From Kineococcus rubinsiae (GTDB lineage Bacteria; Actinomycetota; Actinomycetes; Actinomycetales; Kineococcaceae): 64,000 bases of DNA. A program made the position numbers and the translations under genes. Under the pieces are notes generated by a model, which had not been told where the DNA came from, searched no databases, and saw only the letters and a list, made by a program, of their open reading frames with translations. This document shows, in pieces, positions 16,124 through 24,681 of this stretch. The stretch is taken from positions 1 through 64,000 of the forward strand of contig NZ_VWPY01000009.1 in assembly GCF_011839805.1 (NCBI RefSeq), written 5' to 3'. Each line of letters opens with the position of its first letter. Within the stretch, counting starts at the first letter, position 1.

Positions 16124-19100
16124 TCAGCCGAGGGGTGCGGGCGCCGCGACCCGGACCGCCGTCCAGGTGCCGTCGACGACCAGGAACCCCGCTCCCGGCC
16201 CGGGGGCGGGCGACAGGACCGGGCGACGGCCCAGCAGGTCCGCCGGGACCGTGCCGCCACGTCCCAGCAGCAGGACGGTGCGGGCGCTGCGCAGGGCGGC
16301 GGGCAGCCCGCGGAAGCTGCCCGCCAGCTCCGTCCCGTCGGCGCTCGCGACGATCCGCAGTGCCGCACCCGTGGCCGCGCGACGGAGCAGGACCTCCTCG
16401 ACCGGGGTGTCCAGGAGCCGCAGGACGTCGTCGACCAGCACCACCGTGCCGGGCTCGGCGCCGAGCCGCTGCGCGAGGTCCGCGCCGTCGCCCGGGCCCA
16501 GCACCGGCACGCCGAGCCCCTGTCGCGCAGCGGGATCCGCCGTCACGAGGACGGCCCGCCCGCGCAGACCGAGGGCGAGGGTGCGCAGCGCGGTGCTGCG
16601 TCCGCTGCCGGGCGGCCCGGCGACGACCACGGTCCCGTCCACCGGCAGCCCCACCTCGGTCGCGTCGTCGCCGCCGACTCCGAGGGGCACCAGGACGCCC
16701 GCGGGGTCCGCCGTGAGGCCGGCGAGGGCGACGGCGTCGGGCAGGGGGTCCACGCGGGCCCGCCAGGTGCGCGGCGGGCCGGGTCGCTCGGTGGGCGGGC
16801 TCGCGGCTCCCGGTGTGGGCAGGGCGACCTGCACCTCCTGAGCGACGCCGTCGCGCACCAGCAGGCCGCGCCCCGCAGGTGCCTGCCGCGGCACGTCGCG
16901 GGCGCGCAGGCCGAGCAGGGCCGCGTCGGCGCGGTCGGCCAGCCGCAGCAGGAGGACGTCCGCGGCGGCCGCGGCGACCGGCGACGTGAGCAGGCCCCGG
17001 TCGCCCGTCAGGACGACGCGCACGCCGGCGGCGGACCCCTCGCGCAGGAGCCGTTGCAGCGCATCCACTCCCGCGCCCAGGTCCACCTGCGCCAGCGCGG
17101 CGGCCCACCCGTCCCAGCCGTCCACGAGCAGCACCAGGTACGGCTCGGCGGCGTCGCCGGCGGCCCCCGCAGCGGCGCGGGCCCGCTGCTCGGCCAGGTC
17201 CCCGGCGCCCGTGCGGGCGAAGGCCGTCCGGCGGCGGTCCACCTCCTCCTGCAGCCGGGTCAGCAGCCGCCCCGCCCGCCACAGCTCCCCGCGCCCGACG
17301 ACGGACCCCACGTGCGGGTACCGGGCCAGGTCACCCAGCGTCCCGCCGCCGTCGAGGACATGGACCTCGGAGACCTCCGCCGCGGCCGCGGCGAGGGTGC
17401 GCAGCACGGTGCTGCGGCCGCTGCGCACCGTGCCGACGACGAGGAGGTGGCCGCCGGCGGCGAGGTCCCAAGCCGCGCGGGCACGACGCTGCTCGTCAGG
17501 CAGGTCGCGCAGGCCCCAGGTCAGCACGGCGCCGGGGTCGCGGGGTGACGCGACGTCCGCCGGAACTCCCACGAGGTCGCGGCTCGCCACGGACGACGGC
17601 AGGGCGGGCCACCACGGGCGCGGCGGCGCGGGCCGGCCTCGGCGACGAGCGGCGTCGTCGATCGTGGCGAGCAGGCCCGGCAGGTCGTCGACGGGGGCGG
17701 GTCCGTGCGGCCGCGCGGCGCCGGACCCGACCCGGCGCACCCGCGGACCGGTCCGAAGCCGCGTCCAGCTCAGCGTGGCCGCCTGGAACGTCTCGAGACC
17801 GGACGTGCCGCGCCGCAGGGCGGCCCGCCCGGGCACGCGGTCGCTGAAGCGCGCCGGAGCGGGGTCGCCCACGACGTCCTCGGCGTCGGCGCGGTCCTGC
17901 ACCCGCAGCGCGATCCGCAGGTTCGTGTTCGCGCGGATCTCCGGACTCACCACCCCCGAGGGTCGCTGGGTCGCCAGGACGAGGTGGATGCCCAGCGAGC
18001 GCCCGACGACCGCCAGCCGCACCAGCCCGGCGACGAAGTCGGGCAGCTCCTCGGCCAGCACCCGGAACTCGTCCACGACCACCACCAGGCGCGGCAGGCC
18101 GAGGCGCGACGCCTCCGCCGCGGACAGCCCGGCGACGTCGGGCGCCCCGGCCCGCCGCAGGACGGCCTCGCGCCGCCGCACCTCCGCCTGCAGGCTGCGC
18201 AGCGCGCGCGCCGCGAGCTGGTCGTCGAGGTCGGTGACGAGCCCGGCGACGTGGGGGAGCCCGGCGCAGCCCGCGAAGGCCGCACCGCCCTTGTAGTCCA
18301 CGAGCACGAGCTGCAGCGCGTCCGGCGGGGCGCCCGCGGCGAGGCTCACGACGAGCGCCTGCAGGAGCACCGACTTGCCCGAGCCGGTCGTGCCCGCGAC
18401 GAGGGTGTGCGGGCCGTCGGTGGCCAGGTCCACGACGCAGGGACCGCTGCCGGCGCGGCCCAGCACGGCCCGGGTCGCGGACCCGCTTTCCGCCCACGCC
18501 GCCGCGAGCGCCGCGGCGTCCGTCGCGGCCGCCGGCAGCAGGTCGAGGAGCCGGCAGCTCCCCGGCAGGTCGGCGCCCCCGGGCACCGGGGTGGCGTCGC
18601 GGAGGGGGGCCAGGGCGCGCGCCACGTCCTCGGCCCACGCCGCCCCCGTCCCGTCGGGGCGCAGCGGGTGCTCGCCGCCCGCGTCGAGGAGCACGGCGTC
18701 CGCCGCGCCGTCCCGCCCGTGGAGGAGGACGGCCCCGCACTCGGCCGGCAGGCGGCTGTGCGTCGCGTCGAGGCAGACGGTGTGGATCCCCGCTGCGGGA
18801 CCGTCGCGCAGCAGCTCGGCGAGCTCGGGCAGGCCGCGCAGCGCGTGCGCCCCGTCCACGACGAGGACGACGTGCCGTGCCGGTGCGCCGGGTCGGTCCG
18901 CGACGCGTCCACGCAGCTCTCGCACGAGCGCGCCCAGCAGCCGCGGTGCGTCCTCGCGACCTGCGACGGCGGGAACGCCCTCGACCGTCCTCGTGTGCGG
19001 CAACCAGGTCGCCCACGTCCAGGCCGCGGACCCGCTCGTCGAGCAGACCACCGCGACGGACGTCGTCTGCGGGGACTGCCACGCGGCGACCTGCGCGAGC

Positions 19101-20329
19101 ACGGCCCGGGCGCCGGCGAGGACCGCGGGGCGGGGGCCGGCGAGGCCCAGGACGCCGACCTCGCGGAGACGGACCACGAGGGGGACGTCGTCGAGGCGCG
19201 CACCCGGTGGCGCGTCGCCGGTGGTCTCGGCGGTGACGCTGCCCGGCGGCTGGCCTTCGACGCGGCTGCTCGTGGCCTCGACCTCCCCGAGACCGACCCG
19301 GAGCACGAGGTGGTCGGGGTCCCCGGGACCGCGCTCGAAGACGCGCGTCCCGCGCTGGACGACCTCGGCGAGCAGCGCCGCCGGGTCGGGCGCGTCCTCG
19401 TGCCGCCGCGCGTGCTCGGTCGTCAGCGCGGCGCGGTGCCGCCGCAGGACGTCGTCGCGCCCGGCCGCCTCCGCGGCCCGCCGCCGGGCCTCGTCGTCGC
19501 CCGTGCGGCGCCGCTCGCTCCACCACTGCCCCAGGACCAGCACGGGGGTCGCGAGGCCGAGCAGCAGCGACAGCGGCTTCCACAGCACGGCGAGGACGCC
19601 CGCGACGGCGAGGGGGACGAGCAGGGCCAGCACGGGCAGGCGCGACGGCGCGCGCGGCGGGTCCGTGCCGGGCCACGGCAGCCGCTGCACGGGGAGCTCG
19701 GGACGCAGCCGCGGCGAGCGGTTCAGCAGGAGGTGACCGGCGCCGTCGGCGCGCACGGCGGCCGGCTGCGGCGGGAGCGGGTCGACGTGCAGCACCGAGT
19801 CGCCCACCGCCAGCCGCTGCCCGGGCGCGACGTCGACTCCCGTGGCCACGGCCGTCCGGGCGCCACCGCCCAGGAGCGCGGTGCCGTTGGTCGACCCGAG
19901 GTCGCGCACGTGGTGCCCGCCGGCCCCGTCGAGCCGGAGGGTGGCGTGCTCGCGGGAGAGAGCCGGGTCGGCCAGGGCCGTGCCCCCCGCGGCGCCGGCG
20001 CGCCGGCCGACGAGGTGCTCGCCGAGCGGCAGGTCGAGGTGCGCGCCGGCGTCGGGACCGCCCGCGACGTGGACGCGCACGGTGGGCGCGGGGGCCACCG
20101 CGGGCGTGGAAGCGCCCACGCCCACGTGCAGGACGGCGCCCCGCAGCAGCGGTGGGAGGCCGAGCGCAGCCGTGTCCGCGACGGCGACACCGCCCACGCG
20201 GGGCACGGCCGCCCACGGCCCCGTGATCGCCTCGATCTCCGCCCGGACGTCGCGCAGCGGGGTTCCCGGGGCGACGTCGAGCTCGACGTCGACGGGGGAG
20301 TCGACGACGACGGTCAGGCGGAGCAGCAC
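16124..20329 (-). CDS. FHA-FtsK/SpoIIIE EssC-like multi-ATPase membrane protein
   Basis: A 1401-residue protein with a ubiquitin-like N segment (about 1-80), an FHA domain (about 95-175, with GRRAG, SREHATLRL and STNGT), two membrane helices (about 228-280) and three tandem FtsK-type ATPase modules. Module 1 is intact: GTTGSGKS near 645 and VVVVDEF near 748. Modules 2 (GTVRSGRS, near 963) and 3 (GPPGSGRS, near 1235) have arginine where the Walker-A lysine normally sits. This is the EssC/EccC plan of type VII secretion motor proteins. No WXG100 substrate, EccB/D/E or mycosin gene lies nearby; its neighbour is a divergent tad operon. GTG 20329 begins the Ub-like strand, but there is no clear ribosome-binding site, so the start is uncertain. 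Confidence 0.88.
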   Translation of the reverse strand: MLLRLTVVVDSPVDVELDVAPGTPLRDVRAEIEAITGPWAAVPRVGGVAVADTAALGLPPLLRGAVLHVGVGASTPAVAPAPTVRVHVAGGPDAGAHLDLPLGEHLVGRRAGAAGGTALADPALSREHATLRLDGAGGHHVRDLGSTNGTALLGGGARTAVATGVDVAPGQRLAVGDSVLHVDPLPPQPAAVRADGAGHLLLNRSPRLRPELPVQRLPWPGTDPPRAPSRLPVLALLVPLAVAGVLAVLWKPLSLLLGLATPVLVLGQWWSERRRTGDDEARRRAAEAAGRDDVLRRHRAALTTEHARRHEDAPDPAALLAEVVQRGTRVFERGPGDPDHLVLRVGLGEVEATSSRVEGQPPGSVTAETTGDAPPGARLDDVPLVVRLREVGVLGLAGPRPAVLAGARAVLAQVAAWQSPQTTSVAVVCSTSGSAAWTWATWLPHTRTVEGVPAVAGREDAPRLLGALVRELRGRVADRPGAPARHVVLVVDGAHALRGLPELAELLRDGPAAGIHTVCLDATHSRLPAECGAVLLHGRDGAADAVLLDAGGEHPLRPDGTGAAWAEDVARALAPLRDATPVPGGADLPGSCRLLDLLPAAATDAAALAAAWAESGSATRAVLGRAGSGPCVVDLATDGPHTLVAGTTGSGKSVLLQALVVSLAAGAPPDALQLVLVDYKGGAAFAGCAGLPHVAGLVTDLDDQLAARALRSLQAEVRRREAVLRRAGAPDVAGLSAAEASRLGLPRLVVVVDEFRVLAEELPDFVAGLVRLAVVGRSLGIHLVLATQRPSGVVSPEIRANTNLRIALRVQDRADAEDVVGDPAPARFSDRVPGRAALRRGTSGLETFQAATLSWTRLRTGPRVRRVGSGAARPHGPAPVDDLPGLLATIDDAARRRGRPAPPRPWWPALPSSVASRDLVGVPADVASPRDPGAVLTWGLRDLPDEQRRARAAWDLAAGGHLLVVGTVRSGRSTVLRTLAAAAAEVSEVHVLDGGGTLGDLARYPHVGSVVGRGELWRAGRLLTRLQEEVDRRRTAFARTGAGDLAEQRARAAAGAAGDAAEPYLVLLVDGWDGWAAALAQVDLGAGVDALQRLLREGSAAGVRVVLTGDRGLLTSPVAAAAADVLLLRLADRADAALLGLRARDVPRQAPAGRGLLVRDGVAQEVQVALPTPGAASPPTERPGPPRTWRARVDPLPDAVALAGLTADPAGVLVPLGVGGDDATEVGLPVDGTVVVAGPPGSGRSTALRTLALGLRGRAVLVTADPAARQGLGVPVLGPGDGADLAQRLGAEPGTVVLVDDVLRLLDTPVEEVLLRRAATGAALRIVASADGTELAGSFRGLPAALRSARTVLLLGRGGTVPADLLGRRPVLSPAPGPGAGFLVVDGTWTAVRVAAPAPLG

Positions 20330-20369
20330 CCGCGCAGGCTGGCAGGGCGGAGCTGACGCACGGAGCGCT

Positions 20370-20463
20370 CGTCCACAGGCTCGTCCGTCCACAGGCCGGC
20401 TCGTCCGCGAGGTCGGTCCGGCGCCGCGGGGTCCCCAGGTGGGGCCTGACGGAGTTGTCCACA
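20370..20463. promoter_or_regulatory. three DnaA-box-like 9-mers between the FtsK-like gene and tadA
   Basis: ttgtccaca at 20455-20463 equals the actinobacterial DnaA-box consensus. tcgtccaca (20370-20378) and ccgtccaca (20386-20394) differ by one and two bases. All three point the same way and lie in the shared promoter region. Confidence 0.45.
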
Positions 20464-20512
20464 TCACCCGAACGCCGAGGCCTCCGCTCCCCCTAGCGTC
20501 GCTGCCCCCGGG

Positions 20513-20536
20513 GACGTCCGTCCGCGGACGGACGTC
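20513..20536. promoter_or_regulatory. perfect 24-bp palindrome upstream of tadA
   Basis: gacgtccgtccg followed directly by its exact reverse complement cggacggacgtc. It ends 22 bases before the tadA start and just precedes the gggggag ribosome-binding site; a -10-like tagcgt lies at 20494-20499. It could be an operator or, in RNA, a leader hairpin. Confidence 0.6.
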
Positions 20537-20558
20537 GGGCAGCGGGGGAGGTGGCGCG

Positions 20559-21797
20559 GTGGACGCCGCACGGCTGGTCGAGGCGGACGTGCGCGAGGAG
20601 CTGCGCCGCCGGATCTCCGCGGGCCGCTCCCGGGGTTCGGAGGCCGAGGTCCGCGCCCTGGTGGACCGCGCGGTCGTCGACTACGACCTCCGCTCGCTGG
20701 ACGGGTCGCTGCCGGACCTGCGCGACCGTGCCGCCGTGACCCGCGCGGTGGTCGCCGCCGTGTCGGGCTACGGCCCGCTGCAGCGCTACTTCGACGACCC
20801 GGACGTCGAGGAGATCTGGATCAACGAACCCGGCAAGGTGTTCGTCGCGCGCGGTGGGGTCTCGGAGCTCACGACGACGATCCTCGACGCCGAGACCGTC
20901 GCGGACCTGGTCGAGCGCATGCTCGCCTCCACCGGCCGGCGGGTCGACCTCTCCAGCCCCTTCGTGGACGCCTCGCTGCCCGACGGTTCGCGCCTGCACG
21001 TCGTCATCCCGGACGTGACCCGCCGGCACTGGGCCGTGAACGTGCGCCGCTTCGTCGCGCGGGCCCGCCGCCTCGAGGACCTCGTCGGGCTCGGCTCGCT
21101 GAGCGCCCCCGCCGCCGCGTTCCTCGCCGCCTCGGTCGCCGCCGGGCTGAACGTGCTCGTCTCCGGCGGGACGCAGGCCGGGAAGACGACGCTCCTGAAC
21201 TGCCTGCTGGCGGCCGTGCCGCCGCAGCAGCGGATCATCACGTGCGAGGAGGTCTTCGAGATCCAGGCCCCGGCGCGCGACCTGGTGGCCCTGCAGTGCC
21301 GGCAGCCGAACCTCGAGGGCACGGGCGAGATCCCGTTGCGGCGCCTGGTGAAGGAGGCGCTGCGGATGCGCCCCGACCGCCTCGTGGTGGGGGAGGTGCG
21401 CCAGGCGGAGAGCCTCGACCTGCTCATCGCGCTGAACTCCGGCCTGCCAGGGATGGCGACTATCCACGCGAACTCCGCGGCCGACGCCGTCGCGAAGCTC
21501 TGCACGCTGCCGCTGCTGGCGGGCGACAACGTCACGAGCGCCTTCGTGGTGCCGGCGGTCGCGTCGTCGGTCGACCTGGTGGTGCACGTGGACCTCGACG
21601 CGGACGGCACCCGCCGCGTGGCCGAGGTGCTCGCCGTGCCCGGCCGCGTCGAGGGCGGCGTCGTCGAGACCGTGAGCGTCTACGGGCGCGAGGCGGGCGG
21701 GACCCGGCTGGTGCGCGGCAGCGGGTGGCCGCCGCACCGGGAGCGCTACGCCCGCGCCGGGACCGACCTCACCCGACTGCTGGGGACGGCGGCGTGA
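20559..21797 (+). CDS. tadA: TadA/CpaF-family secretion ATPase
   Basis: A 412-residue hexameric ATPase of the TadA/CpaF type II/IV secretion superfamily, which powers assembly of Tad pili at the inner face of the membrane. An N-terminal helical domain (DLRDRAAVTRAVVAAVSGYGPLQRYF) precedes INEPGKVFVARGG. The Walker A motif GGTQAGKTTLLN is near residue 201, the Walker B region is RPDRLVVGEVRQAE, and the His-box reads GMATIHANS. GTG 20559 has gggggag eight bases upstream. It opens a tightly coupled operon through 25142. No TadZ localisation ATPase is upstream; an FHA-FtsK gene occupies that side. Confidence 0.94.
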   Translation: MDAARLVEADVREELRRRISAGRSRGSEAEVRALVDRAVVDYDLRSLDGSLPDLRDRAAVTRAVVAAVSGYGPLQRYFDDPDVEEIWINEPGKVFVARGGVSELTTTILDAETVADLVERMLASTGRRVDLSSPFVDASLPDGSRLHVVIPDVTRRHWAVNVRRFVARARRLEDLVGLGSLSAPAAAFLAASVAAGLNVLVSGGTQAGKTTLLNCLLAAVPPQQRIITCEEVFEIQAPARDLVALQCRQPNLEGTGEIPLRRLVKEALRMRPDRLVVGEVRQAESLDLLIALNSGLPGMATIHANSAADAVAKLCTLPLLAGDNVTSAFVVPAVASSVDLVVHVDLDADGTRRVAEVLAVPGRVEGGVVETVSVYGREAGGTRLVRGSGWPPHRERYARAGTDLTRLLGTAA

Positions 21798-22648
21798 GCG
21801 GCACCGTCGTCGGCGCCGTGTTCGGCTGCGGCGTGTTCTGCGTCTGGTGGTCGTGCTGGCCGCGCCCCGCCCGCCCGGTGCGCGAGCGCCGGCACCGCGT
21901 CGCGGACCTGCTGCGGCACGCGGGGTTCCCGGCGGTCCCGCCGGTCGTGCTGCCGCTCGCGTCGGTCCTCCTCGCGCTCCTCGCCTTCGTCGCAACGGCC
22001 GCGGTGAGCGGGGTGGTGGTCCTCGGGCTCTGCGCCGCGGTGGCCGCGGCGTGGGCTCCGGCCGCCCTGCTGCGCCGGCGCGCGGCCGTGCGCACGAGCG
22101 CCCGCTCCGCGCAGTGGCCGGACGTCGTGGACCAGCTGGCCTCGTCGGTGCGCGCGGGGATGTCGCTGCCGGACGGGGTCTGCGCGCTGGCCCAGCGCGG
22201 CCCGGAGCTCCTGCGCCCAGAGTTCGCCGTCTTCGCGGCGGGCTACCGCGCCTCGGGGAACTTCGAGGGGGAGCTGCGGGCGCTCGCGGGCCGGCTCGCG
22301 GACCCCGTCTTCGACCGCCTGGCCGCCGCGCTGCGGATGACCCGGCAGGTCGGCGGCAGCGACCTCGGCCGCACGCTGCGCACCCTCTCCGGCTACCTGC
22401 GCGAGGACGCGCGGACCCGCGGGGAGCTCCTGGCGCGGCAGAGCTGGACGGTCTCCGCCGCGCGCCTCGCCGTCGCCGCCCCCTGGATCGTGCTGGCCCT
22501 GCTCGCGAGCCGCCCCGGGGCGCTGGACGCGTACTCCACGGCCACCGGGGCGTTCGTCCTGCTCGGCGGCGGCGCCGCGTCCGCGCTGGCCTACCGGCTG
22601 ATGCTGCACTGGGCCCGGCTGCCGCAACCCAGGCGGGTGTTCGCGTGA
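21794..22648 (+). CDS. tadB: TadB-type pilus assembly membrane protein
   Basis: A 284-residue inner-membrane platform protein with a type II secretion F domain. Hydrophobic segments flank residues 5-20, 50-95 and 225-270. The cytoplasmic T2SSF region includes WPDVVDQLASSVRAGMSLPDGV and RMTRQVGGSDLGRTLRTLSGYL. The GTG start overlaps the tadA stop by GTGA and the stop overlaps tadC the same way. It would form the platform with TadC and be driven by TadA. Confidence 0.9.
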   Translation: MSGTVVGAVFGCGVFCVWWSCWPRPARPVRERRHRVADLLRHAGFPAVPPVVLPLASVLLALLAFVATAAVSGVVVLGLCAAVAAAWAPAALLRRRAAVRTSARSAQWPDVVDQLASSVRAGMSLPDGVCALAQRGPELLRPEFAVFAAGYRASGNFEGELRALAGRLADPVFDRLAAALRMTRQVGGSDLGRTLRTLSGYLREDARTRGELLARQSWTVSAARLAVAAPWIVLALLASRPGALDAYSTATGAFVLLGGGAASALAYRLMLHWARLPQPRRVFA

Positions 22649-23526
22649 CGGGCGTCGGGGCGGGTCTCGGCCTCGTCGGCGGCCTCGGCCTCCTCCTGGT
22701 CCTCCTGCGGCTGCCGTGGTGGCGCCGCCTCGACCTCGCCGACCGCGTCGGGCCGTACCTCGCCGACGCGCCCCCCGCGCCGGAGGGAGCGGCGCGGCGC
22801 CTCCTGGCCTCGGCGGCCGGCACCCTCGGCGGCTGGCTGGGTTCCTCCGCGGCGGTGCGGCAGCGCCTGCAGGTCCTCGACCCCGACCGGGAGGTGCCGC
22901 AGTTCCGCGCGGAGCAGGTGCTGTGGGCCCTGGCGGGGGCCGCGGCGGCCGGCGGTGGGGTCGCCGCCCTCGCGGTGCGGCAGGCCTTCTCGCCCCTGGG
23001 TGCCTTCGGCCTGCTGGTGGCGGGCGCGCTTGCGGGCGCCCTCGCCCGCGACCACCTGCTGGGCGTGCAGGTGCGGCGCCGCCGTCAGCAGCTGCTCGCG
23101 GAGTTCCCCGTCGTGGCGGAACTGCTGGCCCTCTCGGTCGGGGCGGGGGAGAACGTCGTCGCCGCCCTCGAGCGCGTGGCGACCGGAGACGGTGCGCTGT
23201 GCGCCGACCTGCGGCGCGCCCTCGCCGACGTCCGCACCGGGACCGGCGTGGTCACCGCCCTCGAAGCGTTGGCGGCCCGGACCCAGGTGCCCGAGCTGGG
23301 CCGGTTCGTCGACGGCATGGCCGTCGCCATCGACCGCGGCACCCCGCTCGCCGACGTGCTGCGCGCGCAGGCCGCGGACGCGCGGGAGGACGACCGCCGC
23401 CGGCTGCTCGAGGCGGGCGGCCGCAAGGAGGTCCTCATGATGGTCCCGGTCGTCTTCGTGGTCCTGCCCGTCACCGTGGTGTTCGCGGTGTTCCCCGGAC
23501 TCGCGGTGCTGCAGGTGGGCCCGTGA
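22645..23526 (+). CDS. tadC: TadC-type pilus assembly membrane protein
   Basis: A 293-residue second platform protein. Its T2SSF region reads LLAEFPVVAELLALSVGAGENVVAALERV, then VDGMAVAIDRGTPLADVLRAQA, closing with a hydrophobic hairpin (LMMVPVVFVVLPVTVVFAVFPG). An N-terminal helix and a middle pair (LWALAGAAAAGGGVAALAV, GAFGLLVAGALAGALA) complete the expected topology. It overlaps tadB by four bases; a 56-base gap follows before the pilin-like gene. Confidence 0.9.
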   Translation: MTGVGAGLGLVGGLGLLLVLLRLPWWRRLDLADRVGPYLADAPPAPEGAARRLLASAAGTLGGWLGSSAAVRQRLQVLDPDREVPQFRAEQVLWALAGAAAAGGGVAALAVRQAFSPLGAFGLLVAGALAGALARDHLLGVQVRRRRQQLLAEFPVVAELLALSVGAGENVVAALERVATGDGALCADLRRALADVRTGTGVVTALEALAARTQVPELGRFVDGMAVAIDRGTPLADVLRAQAADAREDDRRRLLEAGGRKEVLMMVPVVFVVLPVTVVFAVFPGLAVLQVGP

Positions 23527-23582
23527 CGAGACCCGTCCCCCCGCGAACCCCGAACCCGACCCGACCTCCAGGAGAACCTCCC

Positions 23583-23801
23583 GTGAACCGCTGCGTCCTC
23601 GCCCTGCACCTGTTCCTGCGCAACGCCACCGCCGGCGCGCGCGCCCGCCGCCTCGACGGCGGGGACCGGGGCGACGTCCCCGGCTGGGTGCTCGTCACCC
23701 TCATGACCGCCGGGCTCGTCGTAGGGCTGTGGGCCGTGGCGGGGCCGCGGTTCGAGGCGCTGTTCACCCAGGCGATGGACACGGTCGTCGGGCAGTTGTG
23801 A
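23583..23801 (+). CDS. Flp-pilin-like small membrane protein
   Basis: A 72-residue protein with a basic N terminus and one membrane helix (GWVLVTLMTAGLVVGLWAV, about residues 34-52) followed by a short amphipathic tail (EALFTQAMDTVVG). Size, position between tadC and tadE, and helix-plus-tail layout fit a Flp/Tad major pilin. The usual processing motif (Gly, then Glu+5 and Tyr+6) is missing; the sequence there is RGDVPGW. It has its own ribosome-binding site, caggag at 23569-23574, and the largest leader in the operon, as expected for a gene needing more product. Confidence 0.75.
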   Translation: MNRCVLALHLFLRNATAGARARRLDGGDRGDVPGWVLVTLMTAGLVVGLWAVAGPRFEALFTQAMDTVVGQL

Positions 23802-24208
23802 GCGCGCCGCGCGACGACCGGAGCGGACGGAGGGCGGCCGGCGACGAGGGGTCGGCCGTCGCCGAGTTCGCCGGCGTGGCGGGGCTGCTGTCGCTGCTGT
23901 TCGTCGCCGTCCTGCAGCTCGGCCTGGTGCTGCACGTGCGCTCGACGGCCGTGGACTGCGCGGGAGAGGGGGCCCGCGCCGCAGCGCTGGCGGGTGGTTC
24001 CCCCGCCGCGGGGGTTGAGCGCACGCGGGAACTGCTGAGCGCCTCGCTGTCGCCGCGCTACGCCGCCGACGTGACGGCCCGCGTCGTCGACGTCGAGGGC
24101 GCCCCGGTGGTCGAGGTGCGCGTGCGGGCCCCGCTGCCCCTGGTCGCGCTGTTCGGCCCCGCCCGCGGGCTCGACGTCCGCGGCCACGCGCTGCAGGAAA
24201 CGGCGTGA
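23798..24208 (+). CDS. tadE: TadE-like minor pilin
   Basis: A 136-residue TadE-family pseudopilin. The N-terminal motif GSAVAEFAGVAGLLSLLFVAVLQLG is the TadE signature, with Glu after the cleavage region and one membrane helix. The rest is extracytoplasmic (STAVDCAGEGARAAALAGG and a beta-rich end, APVVEVRVRAPLPLVALFG). It overlaps both neighbours by GTGA. It is expected to prime or stabilise the pilus. Confidence 0.88.
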   Translation: MSAPRDDRSGRRAAGDEGSAVAEFAGVAGLLSLLFVAVLQLGLVLHVRSTAVDCAGEGARAAALAGGSPAAGVERTRELLSASLSPRYAADVTARVVDVEGAPVVEVRVRAPLPLVALFGPARGLDVRGHALQETA

Positions 24209-24681
24209 ACCCGGACGGAGCGAGCTCCGACGCCCGGCGGGCGAGACGCCACCGCGACGAGGGCAGCGCGTCCGTGGAGTTCCTGGCCGTCGGGGTCCTG
24301 CTGCTCGTGCCGCTGCTGTACCTCGTGCTGTGCCTGGGCCGGGTGCAGGCGGCCACGTTCGCCGCGGAGGCCGGCGCGCGGGAGGCGTCGCGGGTCCTCG
24401 CGACCACGGCGGGGCAGGACCTCGCGACCCGGCGGGCCGAGGCCGACGTCGCCCTCGCCCTGGGCGACCAGGGGTTCCCCGCGTCGCCGGGTTCCCTCGT
24501 CCTGGACTGCGAGGCGTCGCCGTGCCGCACGCCCGACGCTGAGATCGCCGCGACGGTGTCGGTCGACGTCCCACTGCCCCTGGTCCCGGGCTTCCTCGCC
24601 CGCGCCGTGCCGACGAGCGTGCACGTCGACGTACGGCGCGTCGCGGTCGCCGACCGGTTCGCCGCGGTGGGGACCCCGTGA
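24205..24681 (+). CDS. TadE/TadF-like minor pilin
   Basis: A 158-residue second TadE-like pseudopilin (GSASVEFLAVGVLLLVPLLYLVLCLGRVQ), with a long extracytoplasmic part that includes two cysteines in DCEASPCRT able to form a disulfide. It is coupled at both ends by four-base overlaps. TadF is the positional equivalent, but the sequence is TadE-like. Confidence 0.85.
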   Translation: MNPDGASSDARRARRHRDEGSASVEFLAVGVLLLVPLLYLVLCLGRVQAATFAAEAGAREASRVLATTAGQDLATRRAEADVALALGDQGFPASPGSLVLDCEASPCRTPDAEIAATVSVDVPLPLVPGFLARAVPTSVHVDVRRVAVADRFAAVGTP

